A DNA stretch of 64,000 nucleotides from Elmis aenea (taxonomy: Eukaryota > Arthropoda > Insecta > Coleoptera > Elmidae), in assembly GCA_947652605.1 (NCBI GenBank), contig OX393581.1, positions 50,367,924-50,431,923 of the forward strand. The letters run 5' to 3'. A model generated the notes under the pieces. That model was not told the DNA's origin and did no database searches. It saw only the letters and a list, made by a program, of their open reading frames with translations. Shown one piece after another: positions 11,719 to 24,361 of this stretch (positions are counted from its first letter, which is position 1; the number at the start of each line of letters is the position of its first letter). The position numbers and the translations under genes are program-made.

Positions 11719-14700
11719 ATGTTGTGGTGGCAAATAGCATTTTTGTTGACATTTTTATTTACAACTTCTTCACAACACGTAAACAAAGGTAGGATTTTCT
11801 ATTCGTTTTTTTCTTGTCGAATAAAATTTTTTGTGTTTAAGATGAACTGAGGGAGAACGTGTCAAGAGGATTAGATGTTTATATAAAGACGGGAGAAAAA
11901 ACGCAACGTTTTCAGGATGCACTGAGCGTGCTACAAGTTCCTCGCCTGTTTCGGCAAAAGAATAGGGATTCTGGAAAAATTACGGGGGCTTGTTTGGCGT
12001 GCGAGATTGCTTTTGACATAATAATTTCGGCAGTTCGTTCAGGTGTTTCGCGAGATGTATTGGCCGTCTTGGCGGAATCTTTGTGTGTGCTTTTTAATAT
12101 TGAATCGGTTAATGTGTGTACTGGAGCGGTGGAGGGTCACATTGTAAGTATACTAAATACGAGACCAAGTTTTCAATTACACAAAGCAATTCGGTTTGCA
12201 CGAACTTAAAATTCGAATCGAGATTCTCGAGTTCGAGATCGAGAAAGCACGTTCGAAATTTTTTGAGATCGAGATCGAGAATGGATAAATCTCGTCTCGT
12301 CTCGTCTCGTGACAACACTAGTTCCGAATACTGAACACATTGTACATTAATATGGATTTGCCAGTAATTTGTTGCATTTGAAATAATACAAAAAAAAACG
12401 AACATGTAGGGGAGACTGTTGTACCTTGAGCATAGTGTACCTTGGAACATTTGCGGATTCTAAATAGTGCTGGCACTTGGCAGGCTAAATCCATCACCAT
12501 GATGTGAAGAATGTCGCTAGGTGTCTAACGGCAGATCTATCTTGTTTGACTCGAAAACGCGCGTTGAGTTGATGAAACCGTTTTTGAAGTGTCAAAAGTA
12601 AATATTTCGAGTGTTGTTAATCGATTTTTTTAACCAAAAACAAAGTTGTGTTTGACGATATCATAATTTACAGTGTGTTGCTGATTTTGTGTTGAGTAGA
12701 TTCATGTACTGTAGTTAATGTTTCATTGTACCTTGGAACACACAACATCATGTACCATGAAACATGTTCCAAGATATACCATCCTATCCCTTTTTTTTTT
12801 GTAACAGATCGCTATGCCAAGAAGTAGTAAGAGTGGCGTTTAGAGGGCCCCAATTGATACAGATGCTAAGAGAAAAGCTGTAGAAGCAGTTTTGACTGCT
12901 CCCGGAAGAAAAAAACATCAGTTACAGAAGCCTGCAAAGTGTACAATGTTAAATTGGCTATTTTGTCAAGACACATTTCGCAATTCCGGAATATAATTCT
13001 TTGTAGAACTGAAAACTGTATTTTAAATTATGTTTTACAGCCACTTCCCCGTGTTCCAATGTACAAGAGGGTGTGTTCTATGGTACATGACCATGTTGTA
13101 CCATGGAACACCTTTCATAACATCATATTTTATTTTTTTGTTTGTTAATAGAGCTGTAAAACATAGAAATACAAACAGCAAGTTGTAAAAGGATCTTCAT
13201 TAGTTAATACCATATTTTTTTAATTTCAAAAAAATTATTATTAAAAATTTAAAAAAATAAAATCTCAAAAGTGTTCCATGGTACAATAGTCTTCCTTACA
13301 TATTTTAATTGTTCAAAAATATTTTTTAATGATTTTTTGAAGTCGAACTGCCCAAAATGTCCAAAATTTGTACTTTATTTTAGGACACTCTGATGTACAT
13401 TTTTGAAAATCGTGTCGATATCACAGGAAGCCGCACGTGTGGCATATATTTTGGTTGTGAAGATTATGTAGTCGAAGACTGGACGATAGACGTCCCTGAA
13501 GGATATTCTCCGGAAAGGCCAAAAGTAATAAGATAATTCATTATTTATCATATTAAAATGCAACAATCTTAAGGACATAATTTTAAAACTTATCCCTTTA
13601 ATTATGATTTTTAAATCCTTCAGTCTTAAATGATAATGTTGTATTGATCTCTAGCCAAATATTACAAATCCAAGTCCGATTAAAGTCTTGCAAATATCCG
13701 ATATCCACTATGATCCGCTTTACACAGCCGGCTCAAACGCGGATTGTGATGAGCCAACGTGTTGCGGTCCCGACCAGGGAGAACCCGCTGATGCTGCGGC
13801 CATGGCGGGATACTGGGGCGATTATCGCGACTGCGATACTCCTTGGTACATTATCACAAACGCTTTGCATCAGATAAACACACAACATGTGAGCGCCGTT
13901 TAATATTCTGAGCTTGTCTTTTACAAACAACTGCCTATTATAGCTTAATCTGGATTATGTATATTTCGCTGGTGACATTATGTCGCACAGGGTTTGGACG
14001 ACGGGCGTCGCACAGAATTCCATGGATATAAGCACGATTTATCAATTATTTGCTGACGCATTCGGGAATGTTCCTGTTTTTCCGATACTTGGGAACCACG
14101 AACCTCATCCAATTAATGCGTAAGTTGTCTTTAAAGTTCGGGAAATTATACAGGGTGAGTCACGACGGACGCCACGGAGTTTTATGACGAAACGGCATTT
14201 ATTCTCCAACCTGTCGCAGTAGGATTGTGTAAGTCAATAAGGGCTACATTTAAAAAATATTTTCAAACACACAGGGTGCTCCAAAAAGGAGTGGAATATC
14301 AAAGTATACTTTTTCTTATGGAACACCCTGTATATTTTTGGATTCCCCTTTAAATTTACTTCAAAAAATGTAAAAGGTTGTATGGGTCTAAGGTCAACCG
14401 TTTTCGTGAAAATTGCATTTTCATGAAAATACAGTACCTTCAAAATTTTTCATTATTTGAAAACTTTCAAAAGTCTGAAGAAATTCGCTTGGAGATTAGA
14501 TTGACAGTAGATTATGTAACACTTTACACAACCGACATTTTTAAAATATTATACAGGGCGTTTTTACGCTTGGTCAAACTTGTAAAACTTTAAACATCGA
14601 TAACTAAATACAACACCCTTTATTTTTTTATTCAGACTTGCACAAAATTTAATTAACTTTCGAAACATTAAGGCTGTTTTTCACCTAAAATTGATATTTT

Positions 14701-16666
14701 CCGAGATATCGCGATTTTATTATTAATTTTTACGGCAACATGCTATTTTCGAGTAGACTATGAAGGTCGACAGCGGTAATTTGAAACAATTGAAAGAAAA
14801 ATAAAACAAGAAAGTTATAATTTTACCTTTTGCCTACGCGATTTTGACATTTTTTATCTTAGAACTTAGTACTTACGTTATTTAAAAACCGAAATAACAA
14901 TAATTATTCGCCTTTATTATCACGTTTAAATTAAATTGAAGTATGAGAAAAACTTTGTTTGCAAAACTTTCAGCAAAATAATTAAAAATTGCAAATCATT
15001 GACTTGTTATATTTCAGTCAGATTCTACTAAAACTGGCAAGATTTATATTGGTCTTTTCTTACAGAAGATTTATATTAGATTTTGTTTTTGCTAGATATG
15101 CGCCTGAAAACGTTTCGGCCTCTGTGAGCACTCAGTGGTTGTATGATCTTAGTGCGGAAGAATGGTCTAGGTGGCTTCCTCAAGAAGCCATGGAGACAGT
15201 TCGGAAAGGCGGCTTTTACACAGTCCTCTTAAGACCAGGTTTCAGAATTGTAGCTCTAAATGATAACGTATGCTCTAGTGAAAATTGGTACGAGTAGATT
15301 ACAACTAGTTCCGATACAAAACGTTTAAAATAAATCTAGGTGGCTACTTTTAGATGATGTAGACCCTTATGGACAACTGCAGTGGTTAGTCGGGGTCCTC
15401 TTGGAGGCTGAGCAAAATAATGAATCGGTACATATTCTGTCTCATGGGCCAGTATCGCGATGCATGAAAAGTTGGAATAGAGAATTTAGGCGTATCGTAG
15501 AACGGTGAGGTATTTTATGTTATAATTGGTATATTTTTAAGTTGGCTGGTTTTAAAAGTGTTCTTACGAAAGCGCATTTTTATGTAATCTAAAGTCATGA
15601 ACGAAAGAACGTTACAAAACAATTTTTTCCCTCCCTTCAACACTTCTTCTTCTTAATCGGTTCCTCTTGTACGTTTCGGTGTCGAGGTATGATTTTCTAT
15701 TTCTCTGTTGTTTCTCCACTCCTGCCTATCCTTAGCTAATTGTGGCACATCTCTCCAGCTGACTCCTTTTTCTTCTAGTCTCTGCCTCACTTCTTTTACC
15801 ATTTTATTTTTGTTCTTCCTCTATTTCTTTTTCCCTCCATCTTCATTTTCCATCCTATTTTGCGTATCTACTTTCTGGCATGCGTAGTGGATGTCCAAGC
15901 CATCTTAATTGATTCGTCTCCCATCTTTTTCTTAACATCTCTTACTCCTAGGTTTTTTCCAATTTTTTCGTTACTGATTCTTCTGCCATTAATACAAATA
16001 TTTTAGATTTTCCAACACAATTATGGGAATTTTCATGGGACACTCGCACGATAACGACTTTAAAGTGTACTACAACAAAACAGAACCCACACAACCCATA
16101 AACGTCGGGTTTGTAGGCGGGAGTCTAACACCATATTCGGATTTGAATCCAACTTACGTCGTTTTTGATGTACATCCTGAAAATTTTGTACGTACCTCGT
16201 TCAGATATTCGATTTTGGCGTTTATTTTTAACGCTCAATCGTTTAGGAAGTTTTAGATTACGAACTGTGGACATACAACATAACTGAAGCAAATCTGACC
16301 CCGGAACAGGATCCGATATGGAAGAAAATGTTTAATTTTAAGGACGCTTACGAACTGAACAGTCTTAGACCTGACGATATGGCTGTATTATTGGAGAGAA
16401 TGGCGAGAAAAAATTACACACTATTGGATCAATATTTTAGGTACCTTCACGTTTGCGTTTTAATGATTTTAGGAAGAATTATAGTTTGCAATTAAACAAT
16501 TTTTAGATTTCGCACTCGAGAAGCCGATTCGGCTCTTGCAGAAGGCTGTGATGATCTGTGCCATTTAGATAATTTATGTAGCGTGGTTAAATTTGAAACT
16601 GGAGATAAAACGCAGTGCGATGCACTAACAGAGATATGGAACTCAACATATTACGATATTTTTTAA
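11719..16666 (+). CDS. Acid sphingomyelinase copy B (secreted sphingomyelin phosphodiesterase)
   Basis: Hydrolyses sphingomyelin to ceramide and phosphocholine in lysosomes or outside the cell. Ten exons: 11719-11788, 11842-12143, 13384-13524, 13655-13888, 13944-14119, 15096-15287, 15340-15504, 16007-16187, 16247-16440, 16507-16666; all GT-AG, frame kept throughout, 604 aa (human SMPD1 is about 630). Residues 1-20 form a signal peptide. A saposin-B domain with CLAC and two later cysteines spans about 30-140. The calcineurin-like phosphoesterase domain follows. Predicted metal ligands are Asp187 and His189 (SDIHYD), Asp260 (GDIMSH), Asn300 with His301 (GNHE), His407 (LSHGP), and His439 and His441 (GHSH). 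The C-terminal cysteine cluster is intact. AATAAA is at 16695-16700. Introns carry a Tigger derelict (intron 2), a CAGGGTG repeat (intron 5) and a LINE end (intron 7). Exons and family are secure; substrate is inferred from the family. Confidence 0.93.
12213..12311. repeat. GAGATC/TCTCG low-complexity repeat
   Basis: Degenerate repeats of GAGATCGAGA and CGAGTTCGAG pass into a short run of TCTCG units at about 12292-12311. It lies in intron 2 of copy B. No function is claimed. Confidence 0.7.
12409..13296 (+). mobile_element. Tigger-like element, N-terminal psq remnant, DDE domain lost
   Basis: Inverted ends: GGGGAGACTGTTGTACC on the left, and on the right the complement of GGAAGACTATTGTACC. 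GTTCCAAGGTACA-like motifs recur on both arms (for example at about 12723, 13060, 13110 and 13270). At 12813 the + strand encodes MPRSSKSGV, a stop, then [17 protein letters not shown] and, in a shifted frame, [14 protein letters not shown]. This is the helix-turn-helix psq start of a pogo/Tigger/jerky-type transposase. The catalytic domain is absent, so it is an internally deleted copy in intron 2 of sphingomyelinase B. Confidence 0.7.
14151..14340. repeat. Modular CAGGGTG repeat, copy 2
   Basis: CAGGGTGAGTCACGACGG at 14151 is followed by a second CAGGGTG at 14272, a spacing of 121 bp like the copies at 7369 and 26439. The middle is diverged except for the shared ATATTTTCAAA before the second box. 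A complementary ACACCCTGTA lies at about 14323. It is in intron 5 of copy B. Confidence 0.5.
15645..15990 (-). mobile_element. LINE 3'-end fragment
   Basis: The - strand encodes a broken C-terminal LINE segment with [19 protein letters not shown] and, further on, TPKRTRG. It resembles the piece at 34600-34640. It lies in intron 7 of sphingomyelinase B, with no effect on the frame. Confidence 0.55.
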
Positions 16667-17018
16667 TATTTAAATCTTTTCCAACATGATAATCAATAAA
16701 TTTTCAAAGTAAATACATTTTTTTATTTTAATATAAACTTTGGGGCAATGAAACACCTTACAAGTCTTAAAAATAACAACTGTGTATTGTGTATAATCAC
16801 AAAACGCGTAAAATGTAAACTCTGCATTAAAATATAGTTGAATTTGTTGCAAATCACGTTATTAACAATATTTTTAACGCTGTGGCAGTATAATATCTTT
16901 AGAAATCTTGAAGTTAACATCCGTGTGTTGTGTTATTAATTTATAAAACACGTATTGTTCAAACTATGCGTTAAAATAAAACGAAGTGGTTGCAAATTTA
17001 GTTTTAAACTGGTTAGAG

Positions 17019-18212
17019 CAGGGGTGGCGAACCTATGGCACGCGTCCCACAGCTGGCACGTAAAAAAAATTGACACGCGGGAGAAATAGTTGCTTTTCTA
17101 ACATTTTTGGAAAACTAATACTTTTTTTTAAAATTATGAATTAATAACACGAAATTATATTTATTCAAATAAAAAAGATGCATTTTGTTTCGAAACGATG
17201 CGAATTTCAAACAGAATTACAAGTATTTAAACGTAATATTGCTTCTCATGCTTTCCAAATTTAATTTTTTTAAATAGAAAATCCGACAAGACGAATTGAA
17301 ATAAATCAAATTCAATTGAATAAAGATTTAACCACAGCTGTGGATTCAGGAATAGATGAATTTTCTTCGCGATTTTCTCAATTCAAAAATTTCGAAGAAA
17401 TTTAAAAAATCATAATTTACCCAGACGTAATCAAAGTTAATGAACTTGATTTTGAAATTTTTGAAAGGTTAAAATTAGAAAATTTTGAAATGTAATTAAT
17501 TGATTTTCAATCAAGTGCAATTTGGAGGTAAACGTTTATTGACAGGGAGAAATTTAGAGATTATTAAAAGGAAAAAAGAAATAAAATGCTGAAAGCAAAA
17601 TTATTAATGCCTGGCAAACGATTCCAAAAGAGTTCAAATCTTTAAAGAAATTAGCGTCGGCTATTTTAATTATATTTTCTTCCACATATGCATTTGAGTC
17701 ACTGTTATCACAAATGAATTTGATAAAAAATAAATTCAGCAATACATTAACGGATGAATCTAGGTCAGCAAGCATTTTATTAAAAGTAACGAAATACCAA
17801 CCTGATATAAGAAAACTGAACAAAAAGCATTCAACAAGAAAGACTGCATTAAAAACTCATATTTAAATTCTTATTGTAGGTACCTACTTAATTAATGTTG
17901 TTTGAAAAGTAAACACATGTAATGTGCATTTAAAATTTTTGTCTAATTATATCTTTCTATTGGTAAAATATTTAATATTTCTTTTAAAGTTTAGTTATGT
18001 ATCTTTAGTTGTTGTTTAACTACAAATTTCTATTAGTAGTCAATAAAAAATATTCATTCAATACAAATATTGTATTATTTACTCATCATCTCCTCACAAT
18101 CAGTAATGTTTTTTCTTCCATTCATTGCAAAAGTTACCTGGCAAGCCAGCATTTCAAAATGTGGAAATTTTAAAAAATTGGCACGCGTACATACAAAGAT
18201 TCGCCACCCCTC
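17019..18212 (+). mobile_element. hAT element, derelict, with 8-bp target duplication
   Basis: The terminal repeats are CAGGGGTGGCGAACC on the left and the complement of GAGGGGTGGCGAATC on the right. The flanking direct repeat GGTTAGAG (17011-17018 and 18213-18220) is perfect. The + strand from about 17620 to 17864 encodes the C-terminal dimerisation region of a hAT transposase, with FSSTYAFESLLSQMN, NTLTDES and a stop at about 17862. Upstream reading frames are full of stops, so it is inactive. It lies between copies B and C. Confidence 0.85.
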
Positions 18213-18220
18213 GGTTAGAG

Positions 18221-19365
18221 CATGAAAAAAGATAATAAAAACGGATTTAGTATGCTCATTGTGATCTGCTTGTCAATGTGTAGGTTTTTAAAAGCGTGTT
18301 TGTGTTGAGAACGAATATAAATAAGTTTTTCTGCATTGACTTAAGGTTTTAAACTATCAGGGTTTTACTGAAAAAATATTTAGTATCACAAAACCCATCT
18401 AATCAAAGTTACACCCAAAAAATAATATTGAACTAAGCCTCTACTTTATATATTGTCAAATTTCTTTTATGAAATGGTAATATTTATTAATGATCTCTAG
18501 TTGCTAAAGTAAATAAAGTCAACAAGCATTTATTCAAAAAATCAAAACTAAATTATACAATGTTGATTTTCTTATCTCTAAAACCTAATTTCATTAGAAA
18601 CTATCAATCTTAAAGATTATTAATCAGATTGAACATGTATTAATTAAATTTTGCTATGGCATTAGAGGTCAAAATTAAATGATTGACGTAATAGCATTGT
18701 TGGCAAGTTAAAATACACGTGAGAATAAATTGCAAAGATAATTATTTTTTAAAGCTTTATCTTTCAGACAATTTTTGAAAATGTTATGTTTCAAAGCGAT
18801 TTCGAAAGGTTAACTATTAATTTTTTTTATCTTATTCGTTAAAAAGATAATCTACGGATGACAAAGCCAAAATAAAATTTAAAAAATATTCGTATTTTTT
18901 ATTTTCAATAATTTATATTTATCACTGACAGTAATGCAGTGAAATGTATGCAAATAATTGCAAAGGATACATTAAAATGCACAAAAAGATTACAACTTTA
19001 TATGGTTTTTACTCAGTACATATACATGTTGTTAAAGACAATGTACATTAAAACCATATTTCTGACCTATTTATATTACATAAAAACTATCAGTTCGTGG
19101 GGGGGCTGTTACATTATCAACGTTATGCTTATAAATGTGACTTGGTTTTTGAATAAATATACGCAAGTAGTGCACTTCAGTTTCCTCTTAAACAGATTAA
19201 CTATATCGAAAGTTTAATTAATTGAGTTTTTGAAATTTTTTTAGTTCGATAATCAACAGGAATTTGCCACTTAGTACTTAAAGATAATTAAACGTTATAC
19301 TTTAAAGTGACATTAAACGTTTAGTTTTGTAAAATAATTGTTGCTTGGCGGATTGTTTTACGAAA
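18221..19365. other. Upstream region of copy C
   Basis: No gene recognised. From about 19108 to the start codon the sequence is alignable with 25614-25871 upstream of copy D. Shared elements include GTTACATTAT(C/T)AACG, a GTGCA...ACTTCAG/CTACAG box followed by TTTYCTCTTAAA, and the TTG(C/T)T(T/C)GG stretch before the ATG. It is therefore the likely shared promoter and 5' UTR of the C/D pair. Transcription start is not determinable here. Confidence 0.4.
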
Positions 19366-22300
19366 ATGAAGTGGTTTGCAATAGTGATTACCCTAACTTT
19401 GTGTGTTAGTTTGTCCCTTCAGACATCTAAAGAAGGTAAGAAAAGGCAATAAAAAGTACCCCAAAAATGTGTGATTTTTTTCAGCAAAGGCTCTGGGCAT
19501 GTTAAAAAAATTCTCCGATGGTCTGAATAAGTTTTATGAGACGGGGGTTAAGTGTGCGTCATTTGAGGAGGCTTTGGATTTCTTAAATCTTAGACATATG
19601 TTCAGAAGTAAACCTGATATTAAGGTCGAAGATGTTGTTGCTTGCTCTGTTTGCGATATAGCTATGACTTTTTTGTTGTCTGCTAGACGCGCAGGTGCTG
19701 AGAGGGATGTTATTGCTCAGTTACTGGAAGATTTGTGCTTTTGGTTGGGAATTGAGAGCAAAAAAGTTTGTTATGGTGTTGTTGAAAGTAATATAGTGAG
19801 TATAATTCATGCTTATTTAAAATTTAAAGAATGTTATTCATTTGCAATTCTAAACTTCGTAAGGCTTTATTTATTATTTTTGTTTATTTTCATAAACAAG
19901 CGAGATATAGTCATAAAAGCAAAAGTCGAAAAATCGAGTTATCGGCGATAACTGGAAAACAAAAAACGATAACCAATTTTAGTTTTCACCATAAATTTTT
20001 TCTCGAAAAAAGAGATCGAGGATGCGAGGTCCGTTTTTTGATACCTCTTATAGTTACCGAGATTCCCTATGAAAACAACGAAATTTGCCCACCCTGTACT
20101 GATATTTGTAATTTTTTGTCAGGAGTTTTTAATTTTAAATTTTAATTTGGCTTATTATTAAAACGTTATTTAATTTACTTCTTTCGTGCCAAATGAATAA
20201 AGGGTATGTACAAAACAGAGTCGACGAACAAAGAAATAGACAATAGCAAATATCTTTGTGCAGAAACGTAACAAGTTAAATTGCAAATACAAATAAAGTT
20301 AAAAAGGATAATACACTATAGCACCTTTTTCTCAAAGAGTTTTGAGTGGAAATTTTTAAATTTTTAGGATACTCTTCTTTTTATTGTCGATAACAGACCA
20401 ACTCTAGATGCTAAGCGTATCTGTGCCGTAGTTGCCCAAGATTTTGATTGTCCTGAAGCACCTGGCTATGATTGGACCATCGATATACCAACAGGTTCTT
20501 CACCACCAAGACCACCAGTTAGTAGGAAAAAGAGTCAGAAATTTTAGTTACGCTACATTTTCTTTGGCAATTTTAGGTCAATAATTCCAACACCCCCTTA
20601 AAGATTGCGCATCTGACTGATTTCCACTATGATCCTCTTTATACCGAAGGCTCTAACGCAAATTGCGATGAACCAGTTTGCTGTGGCCCGGATCAAGGAG
20701 TGCCTGCAACTCCAGAAGATGCCGCTGGGCATTGGGGATCGTTTCCCTGTGACACCCCTTGGCACGCGATTATAGACGCCTTAGACCAGATCACCAGCCA
20801 ACATGTATGCACTATTAGCAGAAAATTTCAGCTAGAAAGATCCTAATACTTTTCGATTTCAGTCTGACTTGGACTACGTGTATTACACTGGTGACATCGT
20901 TAGCCACAGAGTATGGGATACAAGTTATGCAGGAAATACTGAAGCAATATCTGCGCTGCTTCAGCAGTTTAAGGTTTCGTTTGGCGCAACCCCTTTGTTT
21001 CCCATTTTGGGCAACCATGAACCCCATCCACTTAATCTGTGAGCAGATTTGTTACAAGAAAAATGTTTTGGTAACCATTCTCTAACTTTTAGTTATGCTC
21101 CCAATGATATTAACGACCCATACATGTCAACTAAGTGGCTTTTCAACCTAACTGCCCAAGAATACAGTAAATGGCTCCCAACAGAAGCTCTAGAAACAAT
21201 ACGGATTGGTGGTTATTACACGGTTCTAGTTAAACCAGGTTTTAGAGTTATAGCTTTGAACAGCAACGTGGCATACGTTTACAACTGGTAAGAGTTTGGG
21301 TGCATAGTTGATTTAAACTCTTCAGTTATTCAAAATTTACACCGACTTAAAAAAATTGAAAAGTATTTGAGTTTGTTGCAAATGATTATTAAATATTCAT
21401 TAAATTTTTGATATTAGAGAACAAGAATAAAACAGTATCGCAGGGACGTAGAAAACTAAATACGGAACAGAATTGGAACCAGAAAAATATTGTTTAGTTA
21501 TTTGACGGCGTTAAAAAAACATTTCCTGGATAAAATTTCGGTTTATTTAATTCCCTAATTCTCGGAAGCTAGTATAGATTAGGTTAGACGAACTGTCAGC
21601 TAGTAAATTTGTTTACTGTGCCCATAATTGTGCCTTAGAGCCATTTATTATAAATTTATCGTTCTTAATTCCATACTTTCTTTAGTTTTAGAGGTAAAGC
21701 TTTAGTATATTTGTATAATCTTATCACCGAATAAGTTGTGGAATGCTTAATTTTGAAGAAGTACTTGTTAACATGGGCTTCCGCAGAAAATTATCCATAG
21801 GGGGACAAACCTTGCAAAGGAATGCATTAAACTATTAACGAGCTTTTAAATTGACCCTCTTTCATTTGGTCATTAATAGAGTACTCGATTCCATGGAGGG
21901 GCAAATGCCTCGTTTGCCCTTCCTGTGGACGCCCATGCTTGTTAACTATTATTTTGGGAATTAATCTGATTCTAATTATCGGGTATAAATCTTAAAAAAC
22001 TTAAAATTGATTTAGGTGGATACTTTTTGATCCCGTTGATCCCTTCGGCCAACTAAAATGGATGACAGACACTCTTTTGGCGGCTGAACAAAACGGAGAA
22101 AGAGTTCACATCATCGCTCACGTGCCATCGAGAGGAGATTGTCTAATAACTTGGGCTAGGGAGTACAAAAAAATTGTTGAAAGGTTAAAAAAGGCCACTA
22201 CTCGAGTTCTTGTTTTTATTCCGCGCACATTTTAGATTCAGCAACACTATTACCGGAATCTTTAACGGGCATACACATGACGTCACGTACATGGTATATT

Positions 22301-23851
22301 ACAGCAACAACGATGCAACTAAAGCTATAAATATTGCATGGAACGGGGGAAGTTTGACAACTTACACGGATTTGAATCCTACTTATATTCTCTATCATGT
22401 TGATCCTCAGAATTTGGTGAGTTTGATAAGTAATTGGTTGTTCAATTTAAATAAAGCGTTTAGAAGCCGCAAGTACATTTATTTTGCTTTAAAATCACAA
22501 TGTTTTTTTCAAAATTGTAACCAACAACTTCATGCAAGAGCTTTCCTGTAAAAATCTAACCAGATGTATGTATTTCTTTGACTCGGTTGCAAGTCATATT
22601 TTCAATTCAAGTTACGATAATTGAATAGTAAATTTTTATGAGGTTATTATATAATTTAGGAAGTGGCTAACTATGAGCAATGGATGTATAACATAACAGA
22701 AGCCAATCTAACACCAGCAAATCCGCCAAACTGGAGAATGTTGCATACATTTAAAGAGGCATATGGAGTAAATGGTGTAACCCCAACAGATCTGGGATCA
22801 TTGGTAGAATTCATGGCTGGAAACCACACTCTAGCTAAACAATATCAAAGGTATACTTGCTTCTTAAAGTTATCAGGACATTCATTTCTTTAATTTTGAG
22901 AAAAAGCCCTAGCGAACTTTAAAAATCATTCAGTGGCGGAGAATCTGCTTTTGCAATGACATTAAAAGATACTTATTCGAAATTTTGCATTATTTAGAGC
23001 AGTGATTCTTAACCGAGGGGCCGCGGCCCCCTGGGGGACCGTGAAAGATTTTAAGGAGGCCTGCGAAAAATTTATTAAACGTTTTTATTTTTTAAAATAT
23101 TGAACCCTTAAAAAAATATTTTTTGCTCCTTATTTTACTCGAACCATCGCGATGGTCATCGGAGAGGTATCTTCTTCAATAAATCGTAATATAAATGTTG
23201 CTATAAACTAGGGGGCCGCGAATATATTTTAGCATATTAAGGGGGCCGCGACTACTAAAAGGTTAAGAACCACTGATTTAGTTAGAGTGTTTCTTTAATG
23301 CGCAAAGTTCGTCTTTATGACCCACCGGTTCTTAACATGTTGCTTAGCCTAATTATGTATACATGACCAGAAAATTAGAACTAATTTGTGATTTTGATTA
23401 TTAGTATCATTTGTTCCAAAAAGTAGAATAACCTTTTAGAAAACATCAGAATTAACTTAATTTAATAAAATATAAGGTTCGTACTTCGTAGGGTCTATTT
23501 TTAGAAGCAAACAACACATAGACCATTATTATAATATCTAGACATTGTTTGTAAATGCTACAAAACAATTAAATTAAGTACTGTTTTTGTACTTCTCCAA
23601 TTAACTGTTTGTTTTATGAAAGCAATGAAGTTATTAGTATGATATTGCTTTAGGAAACCTGTAAACAATTAAATACTGTATGAACCTGTGTTTCTTTTAG
23701 ATTTAAAATAAGAGAAGGAAATGTAACTTGCAATGATGATTGTCTTCTGAAGAATTTGTGCAATGCAGTCACCTCTGTACAAGGAGATACTACTCAGTGT
23801 GATAAAATTACGGGCATATGGGCAGGAGCATCAACCTTAGAACCATATTAA
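19366..23851 (+). CDS. Acid sphingomyelinase copy C (secreted sphingomyelin phosphodiesterase)
   Basis: Ten exons: 19366-19435, 19485-19795, 20368-20517, 20577-20804, 20863-21038, 21093-21287, 22016-22183, 22236-22416, 22660-22850, 23701-23851. The frame is unbroken to TAA and gives 606 aa. Residues 1-20 (MKWFAIVITLTLCV...) are a signal peptide. A saposin-B domain with CSVC follows, then the phosphoesterase domain. Predicted metal ligands are Asp192 and His194 (TDFHYD), Asp264 (GDIVSH), Asn304 with His305 (GNHE), His412 (IAHVP), and His445 and His447 (GHTH). The C-terminal cysteines (TCNDDC, NLC, TQCDKI) are complete. Intron positions and phases match copies B and D. AATAAA is at 23863-23868. 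The last intron carries a hAT MITE. It is the best intact representative of the C/D pair. Enzyme class is secure by motif; compartment is inferred from the signal peptide. Confidence 0.93.
20030..20095. repeat. Single end of a CACCCTG-type TIR element
   Basis: Sequence ending TTGCCCACCCTGTA, preceded by a TACCGAGATTCCCTATGAAAA tract, resembles the right ends of the TA-flanked elements (compare TACCGAGATACCTCG at 1700). No matching left end was found nearby. It is in intron 2 of copy C. Confidence 0.4.
23000..23275. mobile_element. Short hAT-like MITE
   Basis: The left end CAGTGATTCTTAACC and the complement of the right end, CAGTGGTTCTTAACC, are near-perfect inverted repeats. The flanks ATTTAGAG (22992-22999) and ATTTAGTT (23276-23283) are an 8-bp target repeat with two changes. 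The interior has GGGGGCCGCG blocks near both ends and no coding capacity. It is in the last intron of copy C. Confidence 0.75.
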
Positions 23852-24059
23852 AATGTATTTTTAATAAAAGTTTAATCAAGAAATCTTTTAATGTCTTTGT
23901 ATCTGTCTAATACATTGTTCCAAATAAAATATTATTAGATTTAACAGTTGGTTTTATAATATTATAAAAGAACACGGTAGGTATTAAAAACAAAGGACTT
24001 GCAACATAATCTAGGGGTACCTATGGGGGGAGATACATTAAGAAGATTATTATGAGCAT

Positions 24060-24360
24060 CAATATAAAAACGACCAAAACCTCTTTTACGAGGAAGTCTA
24101 TAAAACCATAATGTCACTTAAACACACAAAATCAACAGAAGAAGATGAAATCCAAATAAACCTCTTAAAATATACTGCCGACTTAACTTCTGGACCTCTG
24201 TCACATTATAAACCTCTCATTAAAAAATGGCATATTTCCTAACAAACCTAAATGTGCAAAATCAAACCAATCCACAAAAAAGGGGATTTAAGTGACATAG
24301 GAAACTATATTATATATATCACAAACATCAGCCAGATATTTGAAAAAATAATCTACAACA
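24060..24360 (+). mobile_element. LINE reverse transcriptase N-terminal fragment
   Basis: Broken + strand frames encode STEEDEIQINLLKY and KPLIKKW, then in another frame KPIHKKGDLSDIGNY, the classic start of a non-LTR RT domain. It stops at about 24360, where a mariner-type fragment begins. Confidence 0.6.
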
Positions 24361-24361
24361 C

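Noticed and set aside
13644..13903. Alternative frames over exon 4 of copy B
   Set aside because: They are shadows of the real exon 13655-13888, which carries SDIHYD and matches copies C and D.
18939..19217. Open frame of 92 codons upstream of copy C
   Set aside because: No family resemblance, and it overlaps the region conserved only as non-coding upstream DNA between C and D.
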